64,000 nucleotides of DNA from Morganella psychrotolerans. GTDB taxonomy: Bacteria; Pseudomonadota; Gammaproteobacteria; Enterobacterales; Enterobacteriaceae. The position numbers were made by a program, and so were the translations under genes. The notes below the pieces were generated by a model that had not been told where the DNA came from, did not search any database, and saw nothing but the letters and a program-made list of their open reading frames with translations. Positions 26,488 to 36,979 of the stretch are shown here, piece after piece. The stretch is taken from positions 434,001 through 498,000 of the forward strand of contig NZ_LZEW01000001.1 of the NCBI RefSeq assembly GCF_001676155.1, given 5' to 3'. Numbering within the stretch: the stretch's first letter is position 1; every line of letters begins with the position of its first letter.

Positions 26488-27375
26488 GTGTTAATACTCA
26501 TTGGATACATCATTGTTACGGGCACGGTCATCGGCGGATATCTGATGGTCGGCGGTCATATGGGCGCACTTTACCAACCCGCAGAGTTTCTGATTATTTT
26601 AGGCGCCGGTTTTGGTGCGTTTGTCGTTGGTAACAGCGGAAAATCCATTATTGCCCTGGGTAAAGTCCTGCCACGCCTGTTCCGGCGCTCGGCTTACAAC
26701 AAAACTATGTCAATGGATCTGATGGCACTTTTGTTTCAGCTTCTGAACAAATCCCGCCAGCAGGGGCTTTTGGCACTGGAAAAAGATATCGAAAATCCGC
26801 AGGAGAGCGATATCTTTTCCCAGTATCCCCGCGTTCTGAAAGATCCCGTTGCGTTGATGTTCCTTGTTGATTATCTGCGCCTGATGATTACCAGTAACCT
26901 GCAAAGTCATGAAATTGAAGCGTTGATGGAAGAAGAGCTGGAAACGTTCCGCCAGGAGAGTGAAGTCCCTGCATCCGGTCTGAATATGGTAGGTGATTCC
27001 ATGCCGGCATTCGGTATTGTTGCCGCGGTTCTCGGTGTGGTCAATGCTCTGGCCTCAGCCGATCGCCCTGCCGGTGAGCTGGGCGCACTGATTGCTCACG
27101 CGATGGTCGGAACATTCCTCGGGATACTTGTGGCTTACGGCTTTATTTTACCGCTGGCCTCACTTATCCGTCTGCGCAGCGGCGAGCAATTAAAAATGCT
27201 GGAATGCATTAAGGTGACGTTTCTCTCTTCACTTCAGGGTTATCCTCCGCAAATTGCTGTCGAATTCGGTCGTAAAGTACTGTTCAGCACTGATCGTCCG
27301 TCATTTACCGAGCTGGAAGATAAAGTCCGCGAGGTGAAAGTCAGTCACCGCACCGAAGCGAAGGACGAGGAGTAA
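26488..27375 (+). CDS. motA: MotA flagellar stator proton-channel protein
   Basis: A 295-residue protein, exactly the E. coli MotA length. Four transmembrane segments are visible (first two at residues about 1-50, last two at about 170-225 around 'MPAFGIVAAVLGVVNAL' and 'GTFLGILVAYGFI'), with a cytoplasmic loop carrying the charged residues that meet FliG. The GTG start at 26488, with AGGGA upstream, gives MLILIGY as in E. coli MLILLGY; an earlier GTG at 26473 would add five residues. motB follows after 7 bp. A sigma-28 promoter is expected; only a poor match (TCCGATAC) was seen. Confidence 0.95.
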   Translation: MLILIGYIIVTGTVIGGYLMVGGHMGALYQPAEFLIILGAGFGAFVVGNSGKSIIALGKVLPRLFRRSAYNKTMSMDLMALLFQLLNKSRQQGLLALEKDIENPQESDIFSQYPRVLKDPVALMFLVDYLRLMITSNLQSHEIEALMEEELETFRQESEVPASGLNMVGDSMPAFGIVAAVLGVVNALASADRPAGELGALIAHAMVGTFLGILVAYGFILPLASLIRLRSGEQLKMLECIKVTFLSSLQGYPPQIAVEFGRKVLFSTDRPSFTELEDKVREVKVSHRTEAKDEE

Positions 27376-27382
27376 TCAGACA

Positions 27383-28405
27383 ATGAAACCGGGCAATACG
27401 CAGATTATCCGCGTCAAAAAGCGGGGTAGACACTCGCACGGCGGCGGACACGGGGGATCATGGAAGATTGCCTATGCGGATTTTATGACCGCAATGATGG
27501 CGTTCTTCCTGGTGATGTGGCTGATTTCAATTTCCAGTCCGCAGGAACTGACACAAATAGCGGAGTATTTTCGCACACCGCTGAGAACGGCAATTAATCC
27601 CGGCTCAAAAACCGGCGATGCGACAAACCCTATCCCGGGCGGCGGTCAGGACATCATCTATCAGGAAGGTGATGTTATGCCTGATCCGAACGGCATGACC
27701 GATGATCAGGATGCGGAAGGTAATTTCGAAAAACTGAAACAGGATCTGGAGCAGGCGATTTTAAATGACCCGCGTCTGAATGAACTCAAGCCGCACCTGC
27801 TGATTGACATGATTGATGACGGCTTGCGTATTCAGATTGTGGACAGTGCTAACCGCCCGATGTTTATGGTGGGTTCAACACACGTTGAGCCTTATATGCG
27901 GGATATTTTGCGGGCTATTGCGCCGATCCTCAATGATGTGCCGAACCGTATCAGTATCTCCGGTCATACGGATGATCTGCCGTACGCGAATGGCGCGAAC
28001 TACAGTAACTGGGAATTATCCGCAGAGCGTGCAAATGCATCCCGCCGTGAACTGGTTCGTGGCGGAATGAATGAACATAAAATTCTGCGGGTGGTCGGGA
28101 TGGCGTCATCTGTTCATCTGGACAAAAAAGACGGGCTGGCACCGATAAACCGCCGTATCAGTATCATTGTTCTGAATGAAGCAGAAAGGGCCAGCATCCT
28201 GCATGAATATGAAGGTGCTGTACCCATCAATAGCATACAGGAACTGAATGCGCTGGAGATGCCTCCGTCCGGGATCCCTGCGGAAAAAAATCCGGTGGAA
28301 ATCAGTGTGATACCACCGGAGCCGGAAAAACAACCGGCGATCCCGGCAGAACCCGGCGGAACACCGCCACAGGATGCCGCCACAGCGGCAGACAAACAAC
28401 AATAA
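27383..28405 (+). CDS. motB: MotB flagellar stator peptidoglycan anchor
   Basis: A 340-residue protein with a basic N-terminus, one transmembrane segment with the proton-carrying Asp33 ('IAYADFMTAMMAFFLVMWLI'), and a C-terminal OmpA-like peptidoglycan-binding domain ('ISISGHTDDLPYANG', 'SAERANASRRELVRGG', 'RRISIIVL'). The tail after residue 285 is proline- and glutamate-rich and longer than in E. coli (308 residues). It couples proton flow to torque with MotA. Confidence 0.95.
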   Translation: MKPGNTQIIRVKKRGRHSHGGGHGGSWKIAYADFMTAMMAFFLVMWLISISSPQELTQIAEYFRTPLRTAINPGSKTGDATNPIPGGGQDIIYQEGDVMPDPNGMTDDQDAEGNFEKLKQDLEQAILNDPRLNELKPHLLIDMIDDGLRIQIVDSANRPMFMVGSTHVEPYMRDILRAIAPILNDVPNRISISGHTDDLPYANGANYSNWELSAERANASRRELVRGGMNEHKILRVVGMASSVHLDKKDGLAPINRRISIIVLNEAERASILHEYEGAVPINSIQELNALEMPPSGIPAEKNPVEISVIPPEPEKQPAIPAEPGGTPPQDAATAADKQQ

Positions 28406-28414
28406 ATATGAAAC

Positions 28415-28447
28415 ACAGGTACTGCCGGATTTTCCGGCAGTACCTGT
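28415..28447 (+). promoter_or_regulatory. Perfect 15-bp-stem hairpin between motB and cheA
   Basis: ACAGGTACTGCCGGA / TCCGGCAGTACCTGT with a TTT loop, 33 bp in all. No T run follows, so a simple terminator is unlikely; an mRNA processing or stability element is possible. Confidence 0.65.
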
Positions 28448-28480
28448 CAGTCGTAACGCAAGCAAAATTGGATAACAGCG

Positions 28481-30535
28481 ATGGATATAACCGAGTTTTA
28501 TCAAACGTTTTTCGATGAAGCTGACGAGTTGCTCCTGGATATGGAGCAGCATCTGCTGGAGCTCGATCCTCATGACCCGGACAGCGAACAGCTTAATGCC
28601 ATCTTCCGCAGCGCGCACTCTATCAAGGGCGGTGCTGCGACATTCGGATTTACGCTGCTGCAAAAAACCACACATACCCTGGAAAATCTGCTCGATAAAG
28701 CCCGTCATGATGAACTGACACTGACGCCGGATATTATCGATATCTTCCTGGACACAAAAGATGTGATGGGCTCGCAACTTGATGCTTACAAAAGTGACAG
28801 GCTGCCGGACGAAGAGAGCTTTAACCGCATCTGTGAAGTGCTGGGCCGTGTAGAACAGAGTGTCGCTGATGCCGCTGTTATCACAACACAGGCTGCGTCT
28901 TCACAGGATAGCACCGGTGATGAACCGGCGGAAACAACCGCTGTTTCTGCGGCGGCGGGAACCGGTTTTGCGCATCACGTCACCTTCACGCTAAGTCAGT
29001 TAAAAGCCACGGAAGTCCCTTTACTGGCGGATGAACTGGCACTGTTCGGGACTGTTTATAAAACAGAAGAGGGCACAGACACACTGCGGATCTGGCTCGG
29101 AACGAATACGGATATTGAAGATGTCTGCGGCGTACTCTGCTTTGTGGTGGATGAATCGCAGATAGCGCACGAAGAAACACCGGCGGAAGAGTTAGCCGCT
29201 ATTCTGGCTGCGGAAGAAAAACCGGCAGAGCAGGAAGAGCCGGAGGTTGTACAAGCCCCGCAGGCCGCTCCTGTGGAAAAACAGGCAGAGCCTGCACGCA
29301 AAGCACCGGCTGTTAAAACTAAAGGCGACAGCGGCAGTATCCGTGTGGCAGTGGAAAAGGTCGATCAGTTGATTAACCTGGTGGGTGAACTGGTGATTAT
29401 TCAGTCGATGCTGACACAGCACAGTCAGCAGGTTGAACAGTCAGAATATGCCGAGCTGCTCAGTTCGATTGTTCAGCTTGAGCGCAATTCACGGGCATTG
29501 CAGGAGTCGGTTATGTCCATCCGGATGATGCCGATGGATTACGTATTCAGCCGCTTCCCGCGCATGGTGCGTGATATCGCCTCCAAACTGAACAAAAAAA
29601 TCGAACTGAAAGTTGAGGGTAGCTCAACCGAACTGGATAAGAGCCTGATCGAACGGATTATTGACCCGCTGACGCATCTGGTGCGCAACAGTCTTGATCA
29701 CGGTATTGAACGACCGGAAGTCCGCGCGGCAAACGGTAAACGGGAAGCCGGGACACTGACGCTGGCGGCAGAGCATCAGAGTGGCAATATCTGTATTGAA
29801 GTGCGCGATGACGGCGCGGGACTGAACCGCGAACGCATTCTGGCGAAAGCCCGCCAGCAGGGAATGGATGTCCACGACAACATGACCAATGATGATATCG
29901 CGATGCTGATTATGGCACCGGGATTCTCCACCGCCGAGGTTATTACAGACGTGTCCGGGCGCGGTGTTGGTATGGATGTAGTGAAACGGAACATCCAGGA
30001 CATGGGCGGACGTATCCAGATTGGCTTTACAGAAGGCAAGGGAACCATCACCCGTATTCTGCTGCCGCTGACCCTGGCTATCCTGGACGGCATGTCCGTC
30101 AAAATTGCAGACGACGTGTTTATCGTACCGCTCAGCGCCATTATCAGCACATTGCAACCGCGTCAGGAAGATATTTACCGGCTGGCAGGTGAAGAAAAAA
30201 TGTTACTGGTGCGCGGAGAATATCTGCCACTGGTCGAAATGCATCAGGTATTCGGTATCGATGGTGCGGAACGCGACCTGGCAAAAAGCATTGCGCTGAT
30301 TGTTCAGAATGCGGGCAACCGTTACGCCTTACTGGTCGACAAATTGGTGGGTCAGCAGCAGGTTGTGGTGAAAAACGTCGAAAGCAACTACCGCAAAATT
30401 CCGGGCATTTCTGCCGCGACTATCATGGGTGACGGCACTGTCGCACTGATTGTTGATGTGGCGGAGTTACAGCGGATGAACAACGAAATTTTGTGCAGCA
30501 AAAAACTGAACACGTCACACGTCGTGATGCAATAA
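28481..30535 (+). CDS. cheA: CheA chemotaxis histidine kinase
   Basis: A 684-residue kinase with the full five-domain layout. P1 has phospho-acceptor His46 in 'FRSAHSIKGGAATFG'; P2 is CheY/CheB-binding (about 160-230); an acidic/proline-rich linker follows; P3 dimerisation begins near 'VEKVDQLINLVGELVIIQS'. The P4 ATPase has N-box 'HLVRNSLDHGIE', G1 'VRDDGAGL' and G2 'VSGRGVGMDVVK'; the P5 CheW-like domain is at the C-terminus. It phosphorylates CheY and CheB in response to receptor state. Followed by cheW. Confidence 0.96.
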   Translation: MDITEFYQTFFDEADELLLDMEQHLLELDPHDPDSEQLNAIFRSAHSIKGGAATFGFTLLQKTTHTLENLLDKARHDELTLTPDIIDIFLDTKDVMGSQLDAYKSDRLPDEESFNRICEVLGRVEQSVADAAVITTQAASSQDSTGDEPAETTAVSAAAGTGFAHHVTFTLSQLKATEVPLLADELALFGTVYKTEEGTDTLRIWLGTNTDIEDVCGVLCFVVDESQIAHEETPAEELAAILAAEEKPAEQEEPEVVQAPQAAPVEKQAEPARKAPAVKTKGDSGSIRVAVEKVDQLINLVGELVIIQSMLTQHSQQVEQSEYAELLSSIVQLERNSRALQESVMSIRMMPMDYVFSRFPRMVRDIASKLNKKIELKVEGSSTELDKSLIERIIDPLTHLVRNSLDHGIERPEVRAANGKREAGTLTLAAEHQSGNICIEVRDDGAGLNRERILAKARQQGMDVHDNMTNDDIAMLIMAPGFSTAEVITDVSGRGVGMDVVKRNIQDMGGRIQIGFTEGKGTITRILLPLTLAILDGMSVKIADDVFIVPLSAIISTLQPRQEDIYRLAGEEKMLLVRGEYLPLVEMHQVFGIDGAERDLAKSIALIVQNAGNRYALLVDKLVGQQQVVVKNVESNYRKIPGISAATIMGDGTVALIVDVAELQRMNNEILCSKKLNTSHVVMQ

Positions 30536-30551
30536 ACAGAGGTAAATGACC

Positions 30552-31049
30552 ATGTCTATGATGGATGATGATTTTAACAAACTTGATGAAGAAAAAAACG
30601 GCGAAGGGTATCTGATTTTCACCTTAGGCGAAGAAGAGTACGGCATTGAGATCCTGAAAGTACAGGAAATCCGGGGATATGAGCAAGTTACCCGGATTGC
30701 GAATACACCGGACTTTATTAAAGGTGTCACTAACTTACGCGGCGTTATTATTCCGATTATCGACCTGCGGGTGAAATTTTCTCACCAGAACGTGACCTAT
30801 AACGACAACACCGTGGTGATTGTGGTCAATCTTAAAGATCGCGTGGTGGGAATTGTGGTGGACGGCGTATCTGATGTGCTGGTTCTTAAAGATGAGCAGA
30901 TTGCCCCGGCCCCGGATTTTGCCGTGACATTATCCACCCGCTATCTGACCGGGCTTGGCACCATCGGTGAGCGGATGCTTATCCTGGTGGACATTGAAAA
31001 GCTGCTTTCCAGCGATGAAATGGCGCTTATCGACAGCATGGCTGAATGA
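30552..31049 (+). CDS. cheW: CheW chemotaxis coupling protein
   Basis: A 165-residue adaptor linking CheA to chemoreceptors, with conserved '[23 protein letters not shown]' (in parts), '[26 protein letters not shown]' (in parts) and 'ILVDIEKLL'. The ATG at 30552 is preferred because AGAGG lies 9 nt upstream; an ATG 6 bp earlier is too close to that site. It follows cheA directly. Confidence 0.95.
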   Translation: MSMMDDDFNKLDEEKNGEGYLIFTLGEEEYGIEILKVQEIRGYEQVTRIANTPDFIKGVTNLRGVIIPIIDLRVKFSHQNVTYNDNTVVIVVNLKDRVVGIVVDGVSDVLVLKDEQIAPAPDFAVTLSTRYLTGLGTIGERMLILVDIEKLLSSDEMALIDSMAE

Positions 31050-31083
31050 TAACTAAGCTAAATGGTTTTGGTGTATCTATCAC

Positions 31084-31111
31084 TAAAGTTTTTTTTTGAT
31101 GTGACCGATAT
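31084..31111 (+). promoter_or_regulatory. Sigma-28 (FliA) promoter upstream of chemoreceptor 1
   Basis: TAAAGTTT at 31084-31091 and ACCGATAT at 31104-31111. The spacing is 12 instead of the canonical 11, but the spacer starts within a T9 run, so a one-base over-call would make it exact. Confidence 0.75.
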
Positions 31112-31146
31112 CAAAAATACAATAAAACTATGTCAGTAAAAAAATT

Positions 31147-32832
31147 ATGTATAGCCGAATTAAAATTGTATCAGGGCTTTTATCCGTCATTCTTATTTTT
31201 GTACTGCTGCAATTAACATCCAGCGGGCTGATGTTCAGCAAGCTGGGTGAGAATCGCGACAGCATACATTTTCTGGACTCGCTCCAGAGCCAGAGACAAG
31301 TATTAACCCAGAGCTGGGTCAATCTGATCCAGGCCCGTGCGAACTTAAACCGCGCGGCAAATGGTTTTTTACTGAGAGAACATGCCTTTAAGGATGATGC
31401 AACACCGGAAGATCTGATTAAAACGGCACATCGCCAGTTAGCCGATGCTGATAAAGCGTATGCCCGTTATATGAAAATGATGGAAGGGACGTCATACGAT
31501 AAGGCTAAGTTTGAAAAACTGCTTTCAACTTATGAAACTTACCGTAATGCGTTAACCCGGTTGTCAACGTATGTGCAAAATGATCAGTTAGATCAATTCT
31601 ATACCTATGCAACATCAGGGTATCAGATGAAATTTGAAGAACAGTTCAATGCCTATTTTGACAGCATATCAACCGCTTTCCGTGGTGAAGTGATTAACGC
31701 AGAAGATAACTTCGATGAATCACTTTATATGCTGATTGTACTCGCCGTTATTTTGGCACTGACCAGCCTTATCAGCTATCGCTATGTTAAACGTGGCATT
31801 ATTTTCCCTCTGAATAATTTGGTGGAGCGCATCAATATCTTTGCTGCCGGTGATCTGACCCCGACAGTGCAGGTTGATGGTAATAATGAAATAGCGGATC
31901 TGGGGCGTGGTGTTCAGCACATGCAGCAGGAGCTTATCAATACGGTGCGCGGTGTGCGTGACGGCAGTGAAAATATCTATCAGGGCACCAGTGAAATTGC
32001 AGCAGGAAACAATGACTTATCTGCGCGCACACAAGAGCAGGTTGCCTGTCTGGAGCAGACCGCTGCCAGCATGAGTGAACTGACTGCCACTGTAAAACAG
32101 AATACTGAATATGCCCATCAGGCCAGTGAATTTGCCGGTCAGGCATCTGTCATTGCCCGTGAAGGCGGGAAAGTGGTGTCTAACGTGGTGAATACCATGC
32201 TGAATATCGCTGACAGTTCACAGAAAATTTCTGATATCACTGCGGTTATCGACAGTATTGCGTTCCAGACCAATATTCTGGCACTGAATGCTGCCGTGGA
32301 AGCAGCGCGCGCCGGTGAACACGGACGCGGATTTGCTGTGGTCGCAGACGAAGTCCGCAACCTTGCCCAGCGCAGTGCGAATGCGGCAAAAGAAATTAAA
32401 ACGCTCATTGAAGACTCGGTATCCCGTACCGGAACAGGCGCCCGTCAGGCAGAAGATGCCGGTGAAACCATGACTAAGATTGTGGAATCCGTCACGCGTG
32501 TTACTGACATTATGGCCCATATCGCAACCGCTTCTGATGAGCAGAGCAAAGGAATTTCACAGGTCAGTATTGCAGTGGCTGAAATGGACAAAGTGACGCA
32601 GCAGAACGCCTCACTGGTTGAGCAGTCTGCGGTGGCGGCAAATGTGCTGGAAGAACAGGTGGCAAAACTGTCACAACTGATAGCTATTTTCCGCTTACCG
32701 GCCTTGAAACACAGGGACGATAAGTATACTGAACCGGCGGCAAGAACGATTTCAAACGTCGTGAAAACCCCGGATCTCAGTAAAATATCATCGAAGAATC
32801 ATCAAGATGATGACAATTGGGAAACTTTCTAA
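31147..32832 (+). CDS. Methyl-accepting chemotaxis protein, Tsr/Tar-like, with CheR tether
   Basis: A 561-residue transmembrane receptor. TM1 is at about residues 7-28; a periplasmic four-helix ligand domain (about 30-190) includes '[19 protein letters not shown]', resembling the ligand-site Arg/Asn region of Tsr. TM2 is at about 192-212, then HAMP, then the kinase-control domain with hairpin tip '[33 protein letters not shown]' (in parts). The C-terminus is NWETF, the canonical pentapeptide that recruits CheR and CheB. A sigma-28 promoter lies 36 bp upstream. Serine sensing is likely but unproven. Confidence 0.93.
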   Translation: MYSRIKIVSGLLSVILIFVLLQLTSSGLMFSKLGENRDSIHFLDSLQSQRQVLTQSWVNLIQARANLNRAANGFLLREHAFKDDATPEDLIKTAHRQLADADKAYARYMKMMEGTSYDKAKFEKLLSTYETYRNALTRLSTYVQNDQLDQFYTYATSGYQMKFEEQFNAYFDSISTAFRGEVINAEDNFDESLYMLIVLAVILALTSLISYRYVKRGIIFPLNNLVERINIFAAGDLTPTVQVDGNNEIADLGRGVQHMQQELINTVRGVRDGSENIYQGTSEIAAGNNDLSARTQEQVACLEQTAASMSELTATVKQNTEYAHQASEFAGQASVIAREGGKVVSNVVNTMLNIADSSQKISDITAVIDSIAFQTNILALNAAVEAARAGEHGRGFAVVADEVRNLAQRSANAAKEIKTLIEDSVSRTGTGARQAEDAGETMTKIVESVTRVTDIMAHIATASDEQSKGISQVSIAVAEMDKVTQQNASLVEQSAVAANVLEEQVAKLSQLIAIFRLPALKHRDDKYTEPAARTISNVVKTPDLSKISSKNHQDDDNWETF

Positions 32833-32850
32833 CGACGCGTCTCAGCTTTG

Positions 32851-32881
32851 CGCTGTCAGGGTGATACCTGACGGCGCTTTT
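32851..32881 (+). terminator. Terminator between the two chemoreceptor genes
   Basis: CGCTGTCAGG / CCTGACGGCG (one T-G pair) with a GTGATA loop, followed by TTTTG. Probably partial, since the cheRBYZ genes lie beyond. Confidence 0.7.
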
Positions 32882-32947
32882 GTGCATCACAGCGATAACA
32901 ATAATTGAAGCAGGTGAGCTCTGAGCGGACGCAATTGGGGATGGTAT

Positions 32948-34522
32948 ATGTTTGGTAAGAGAATTCGGATTTCTGTCAGTTTATATCTGCTACTCATTTT
33001 CTTTTGTGGCATGCAGATAATTTCCAGCGGTTTATCGCTGGGAATTGTTTCATCAGAGCTAACGTCGCTGGAACGGGTCGATCTCGGCTCTAAAAAGCGT
33101 TCACTTTTGGTTTCATCGTATGAAGATCTGATGCAGGCACGTAACCTGCTGACTCAGGTTGTTATCCATATCAAAGTCGGCTCTGAAGAGAGTGATATCC
33201 GTCAGGTGAAAACCGCCTTTGATATGTTGCTGGAAAAAGCGGCTGAAGATTATAACCAGTTTAAAGCGCAGCCGGTTCTCAGTGAAAAAGAGGATTTCGC
33301 CGGTATCGAGGAGCAGTATCAGTCTTACCTCGGAGTGGTGAAGGAACTGCGCGGTTATATTGATGCAGGTAACATTCCTGCTTACGTTGAGCACCCTACA
33401 CAAATGTATCAGGACAAAATGGGGGCGGTTGTCAGCGATTATCTTGCATTACTCGATGATGAAAGCCGCAGTGCCATTGAGTCCGGCACATTCTATAACC
33501 GCCTGGCATGGATTATGTTTTTCTGCGTGACCGGCACCATTTTGTTTATCTCTGTGCTTGCGCATTTCTGGATGCGTTACAAGGTTATCAATCCGCTGAC
33601 CAGCATGAGTGAACATTTTATGCTGGTGTCAGAAGGAAAACTGAATCAGCAGATAGATGTCACGTCCCGTGATGAAATCGGTAGTGTTTTCGGGCAGTTA
33701 CAACTGATGCAGACATCACTGGCAGAATCGATATCAAACGTTCGCCTGAATACAGACCAAATGTATACCGGAATTCGTGAGATTGCGCTGGGCAATAATA
33801 ATTTATCATCACGTACAGAGCAGCAGGCGGCCTCTCTGGAAGAGACGGCAGCCAGCATGGAAGAACTGACCGCCACAGTGAAACAGAATGCGGATAATGC
33901 ACGCCAGGCCAGTGAGCTGGCGGTAACCGCATCTAAAACGGCGGGGCGTGGCGGGAAAATTACGGACAGCGTGATTGAAACCATGACCTCAATTGCCAAC
34001 AGTTCGCAGAAAATCAGCGCCATTATCAGCGTAATCGACGGCATTGCATTCCAGACCAATATCCTGGCACTGAATGCGGCTGTTGAAGCGGCCCGTGCCG
34101 GAGAGCAGGGACGCGGGTTCTCGGTGGTGGCAGGTGAAGTCCGTGCATTGGCACAACGCAGTGCGGAAGCGGCGAAAGAGATCAAATCACTGATTGATGA
34201 GTCCGTTGATCGGGTCGGACAGGGTACTCAACTGGTGGACAGCGCCGGTAAGACTATGGAAGAGCTGGTGATTGCGGTAAATCAGGTGACAGAATTAATG
34301 AGTGAAATCGCCTCGGCATCCAATGAACAGAGCCGGGGAATTGAACAGGTGGCAACCGCCGTCAGTCAGATGGATCTTGTTACTCAGCAAAACGCCGCGC
34401 TGGTTGAGCAGTCGACCAGCGCCACTGCAGCACTGGAAGATCAGGCTAATAACCTGGTGGAAACAGTGTCGTTCTTTGAATTACCTGACAATAAAGGGCC
34501 CAAAACCGGCTTTGCCGGCTGA
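32948..34522 (+). CDS. Methyl-accepting chemotaxis protein without NWETF tail
   Basis: A 524-residue chemoreceptor with TM1 (about 7-30), a periplasmic helical domain containing '[20 protein letters not shown]', TM2 (about 190-212), HAMP and the conserved signalling tip '[33 protein letters not shown]' (in parts). It ends ..[10 protein letters not shown], so it lacks the CheR/CheB tether and resembles low-abundance receptors such as Trg or Tap, which depend on tethered neighbours for methylation. Ligand unknown. Confidence 0.92.
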   Translation: MFGKRIRISVSLYLLLIFFCGMQIISSGLSLGIVSSELTSLERVDLGSKKRSLLVSSYEDLMQARNLLTQVVIHIKVGSEESDIRQVKTAFDMLLEKAAEDYNQFKAQPVLSEKEDFAGIEEQYQSYLGVVKELRGYIDAGNIPAYVEHPTQMYQDKMGAVVSDYLALLDDESRSAIESGTFYNRLAWIMFFCVTGTILFISVLAHFWMRYKVINPLTSMSEHFMLVSEGKLNQQIDVTSRDEIGSVFGQLQLMQTSLAESISNVRLNTDQMYTGIREIALGNNNLSSRTEQQAASLEETAASMEELTATVKQNADNARQASELAVTASKTAGRGGKITDSVIETMTSIANSSQKISAIISVIDGIAFQTNILALNAAVEAARAGEQGRGFSVVAGEVRALAQRSAEAAKEIKSLIDESVDRVGQGTQLVDSAGKTMEELVIAVNQVTELMSEIASASNEQSRGIEQVATAVSQMDLVTQQNAALVEQSTSATAALEDQANNLVETVSFFELPDNKGPKTGFAG

Positions 34523-34617
34523 TTAAGTCGTGAAACTCCCCGGTATCGGGCCGCTATATCGCAGGCTGTCCGGTGCCGGGTCGTATGACTATTTTTACAG
34601 AAAGGACAACAAGTACG

Positions 34618-35481
34618 ATGCTTTTTGCGCCACAGATAGCACCACTCACAGATGATGAGTTTGGTCGGGTGTGCCGGTTTATTTATAAAAAGTCAGGCAT
34701 CGTCCTTAGCATGAATAAAAAAAATATGGTTTACAACCGCCTGTTAAAGCGGCTGAGAGACTGCAATACGGGCACATTTTCTGAATACCTGCGCATGCTG
34801 GAACGGGAGCCGCTGCACCCGGAATGGCAGGCTTTTATTAATGCACTGACGACGAATTTAACGGCTTTTTTCCGTGAGCCGCACCATTTTCAGACACTGA
34901 CAGAATTTATCCGCTCCCGCCGTGATCAGCCGATCAATATCTGGTGTGCGGCCTCGTCAACCGGGGAAGAGCCTTATTCTATCGCCATGACACTCAGTGA
35001 TGTCCTCGGACAAAATGCACTGAATGCCAAAGTGATCGCCAGCGACATCGACACTGAAGTGCTGGAAAAAGCCCGCAAAGGTGTTTACCGCCTTGAAGAG
35101 CTGAAAAATATGAATGCTCTTCAGCGCCAGCGCTACTTTATGAAAGGCGTCGGGGAATATGAAGGTTATGCGCGGATAAAACCGGCACTCGGGCGGATGG
35201 TTGATTTCAGGCTGTTGAATCTGACCGATACTGACTGGCAGTTTCAGGGACAATTTGACGCCATTTTCTGTCGTAATGTCATGATTTATTTTGATAAAGA
35301 GATGCAAAAACAATTGCTGGAACGTTTTATTCCGCTACTGAAGCCTGACGGACTGCTGTTTATCGGACACTCAGAGAATTTATCTCAGTTATCCCAGCGT
35401 TATGTCATCAGAGGACAAACCGTATACAGCGTTCAGGCTGCCGGGAGAGGTGATGAAAAAAATAAAAGTACTTTGCGTTGA
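34618..35481 (+). CDS. cheR: CheR chemoreceptor methyltransferase
   Basis: A 287-residue SAM-dependent methyltransferase (E. coli 286). An N-terminal helical domain contains '[12 protein letters not shown]' and '[14 protein letters not shown]'; the catalytic domain has the SAM motif '[19 protein letters not shown]' and '[18 protein letters not shown]'. It methylates glutamates of the receptors. The ATG at 34618 is chosen for length match and AAAGGA about 11 nt upstream; an in-frame ATG at 34585 remains possible. The A8 run at 34717-34724 is in frame here. Its end overlaps cheB by 29 bp. Confidence 0.93.
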   Translation: MLFAPQIAPLTDDEFGRVCRFIYKKSGIVLSMNKKNMVYNRLLKRLRDCNTGTFSEYLRMLEREPLHPEWQAFINALTTNLTAFFREPHHFQTLTEFIRSRRDQPINIWCAASSTGEEPYSIAMTLSDVLGQNALNAKVIASDIDTEVLEKARKGVYRLEELKNMNALQRQRYFMKGVGEYEGYARIKPALGRMVDFRLLNLTDTDWQFQGQFDAIFCRNVMIYFDKEMQKQLLERFIPLLKPDGLLFIGHSENLSQLSQRYVIRGQTVYSVQAAGRGDEKNKSTLR

Positions 35482-36520
35482 TGACTCCGCGCTGATGCGC
35501 CAGTTAATGCGTGAAATCATTAACAGCCATCCGGATATGACGGTTGTGGATGTCGCACCGGACCCGTATGTCGCGCGTGATTTGATTAAACAGCATGAGC
35601 CCGACGTGGTCACGCTGGATGTCGAAATGCCGCGTATGGACGGAATAGACTTTCTGGAAAAACTGATGCGCCTGCATCCTGTGCCTGTGGTGATGGTCTC
35701 CACACTGACCTCCAAAGGTTCTGAGGTGACGTTAAAAGCACTGGAACTGGGGGCGGTGGATTTTGTCACCAAACCGCAGATCGGCATTCGTGAAACCATG
35801 ATGAGTTACCGTGATCTTATCGGTGAAAAAATCCGTGCGGCAGCCATGTCAAAAGTCACCCGGGCAAGCCGTACTCAGCGTCAGGAAAAAACAGCTGCGA
35901 CACCGGTGGTTACCGGCAAGCCGCTGTCATCGTATGTTTGCCACAACCGCGTGATAGCGGTTGGTGCTTCAACAGGCGGCACAGAAGCTATCCGTCAGTT
36001 CCTGGAAATGTTGCCGCCGGAATGTCCGCCGGTGGTTATTACCCAGCATATGCCGGCGGGTTTTACCCGTTCGTTTGCCGAGCGGCTGAATAAACTGTGT
36101 GCGCTGACGGTAAAAGAAGCGGAACACGGCGATACTCTGCTGAAAGGGCATGCGTATATCGCACCGGGAGATGCTCACATGCTGATTGTGGATAAAGGGC
36201 ATGGTTATCAGGTGGCGCTGCAACAGACGCCGCCGGTAAATCGTCACCGTCCGTCTGTGGATGTGTTGTTTGACTCAGTGGCAGAGAGTGCCGGGCGTAA
36301 ATGTATCGCGATATTACTGACCGGGATGGGTATGGACGGCGCACGCGGTATGCTTAATCTGCACCAGAAAGGCGCGGTGACGTACGCGCAGGATGAGCGC
36401 AGCTGTGTGGTGTTTGGTATGCCGAGAGCCGCAATTGAACTGGATGCCGTCGATGAAATCCGCGATCTCCTCAAAATAGCACCGAGTGTGCTGGAAAGAC
36501 TTGCCGCTGTTTCCGCGTAG
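35453..36520 (+). CDS. cheB: CheB chemoreceptor methylesterase/response regulator
   Basis: A 355-residue protein: an N-terminal receiver domain ('[12 protein letters not shown]', phospho-Asp in '[13 protein letters not shown]', 'FVTKP') followed by the methylesterase domain with catalytic Ser in '[10 protein letters not shown]', His in '[11 protein letters not shown]' and Asp in '[11 protein letters not shown]'. It demethylates and deamidates receptors when phosphorylated by CheA. GAGAGG lies just before the ATG, and translation is probably coupled to cheR. Confidence 0.95.
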   Translation: MKKIKVLCVDDSALMRQLMREIINSHPDMTVVDVAPDPYVARDLIKQHEPDVVTLDVEMPRMDGIDFLEKLMRLHPVPVVMVSTLTSKGSEVTLKALELGAVDFVTKPQIGIRETMMSYRDLIGEKIRAAAMSKVTRASRTQRQEKTAATPVVTGKPLSSYVCHNRVIAVGASTGGTEAIRQFLEMLPPECPPVVITQHMPAGFTRSFAERLNKLCALTVKEAEHGDTLLKGHAYIAPGDAHMLIVDKGHGYQVALQQTPPVNRHRPSVDVLFDSVAESAGRKCIAILLTGMGMDGARGMLNLHQKGAVTYAQDERSCVVFGMPRAAIELDAVDEIRDLLKIAPSVLERLAAVSA

Positions 36521-36561
36521 CGGGAGCAGCAATTATTCATTGTATTGAAGCAGGAGTGGTT

Positions 36562-36954
36562 ATGGCCGCTAAAGATTTAAATTTTCTGGTTGTTGATGAT
36601 TTTTCCACAATGCGCCGTATTGTACGCAACCTCTTAAAAGAGTTGGGATACAACAAAATTGAAGAGGCGGAAGACGGTGTGGATGCACTGGAGAAAATCC
36701 GTGCGGGACAGATTGATTTTGTGGTGGCGGACTGGAACATGCCGAATATGGACGGACTGGAATTGCTGAAAACCATCCGTGCAGATGAGGCACTCAAGCA
36801 CATTCCGGTCATGATGGTCACCGCTGAAGCCAAAAAAGAAAACATTATTGCCGCAGCCCAGGCGGGTGCCAGTGGTTATGTCGTCAAGCCGTTCACCGCA
36901 GCCATTCTTGAGGAAAAGCTGAACAAGGTGTTTGAAAAGATGGGTCTGAACTGA
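36562..36954 (+). CDS. cheY: CheY chemotaxis response regulator
   Basis: A 130-residue single receiver domain nearly identical to E. coli CheY. Asp12, Asp13 and phospho-acceptor Asp57 ('[17 protein letters not shown]'), Thr in 'VTAEA' and Lys in 'YVVKPF' are all present. Phospho-CheY binds FliM and switches the motor to clockwise rotation. ATG at 36562 follows AGGAG. Confidence 0.97.
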   Translation: MAAKDLNFLVVDDFSTMRRIVRNLLKELGYNKIEEAEDGVDALEKIRAGQIDFVVADWNMPNMDGLELLKTIRADEALKHIPVMMVTAEAKKENIIAAAQAGASGYVVKPFTAAILEEKLNKVFEKMGLN

Positions 36955-36979
36955 GAAGTATCAGCAGAGGGAAAGCAGG

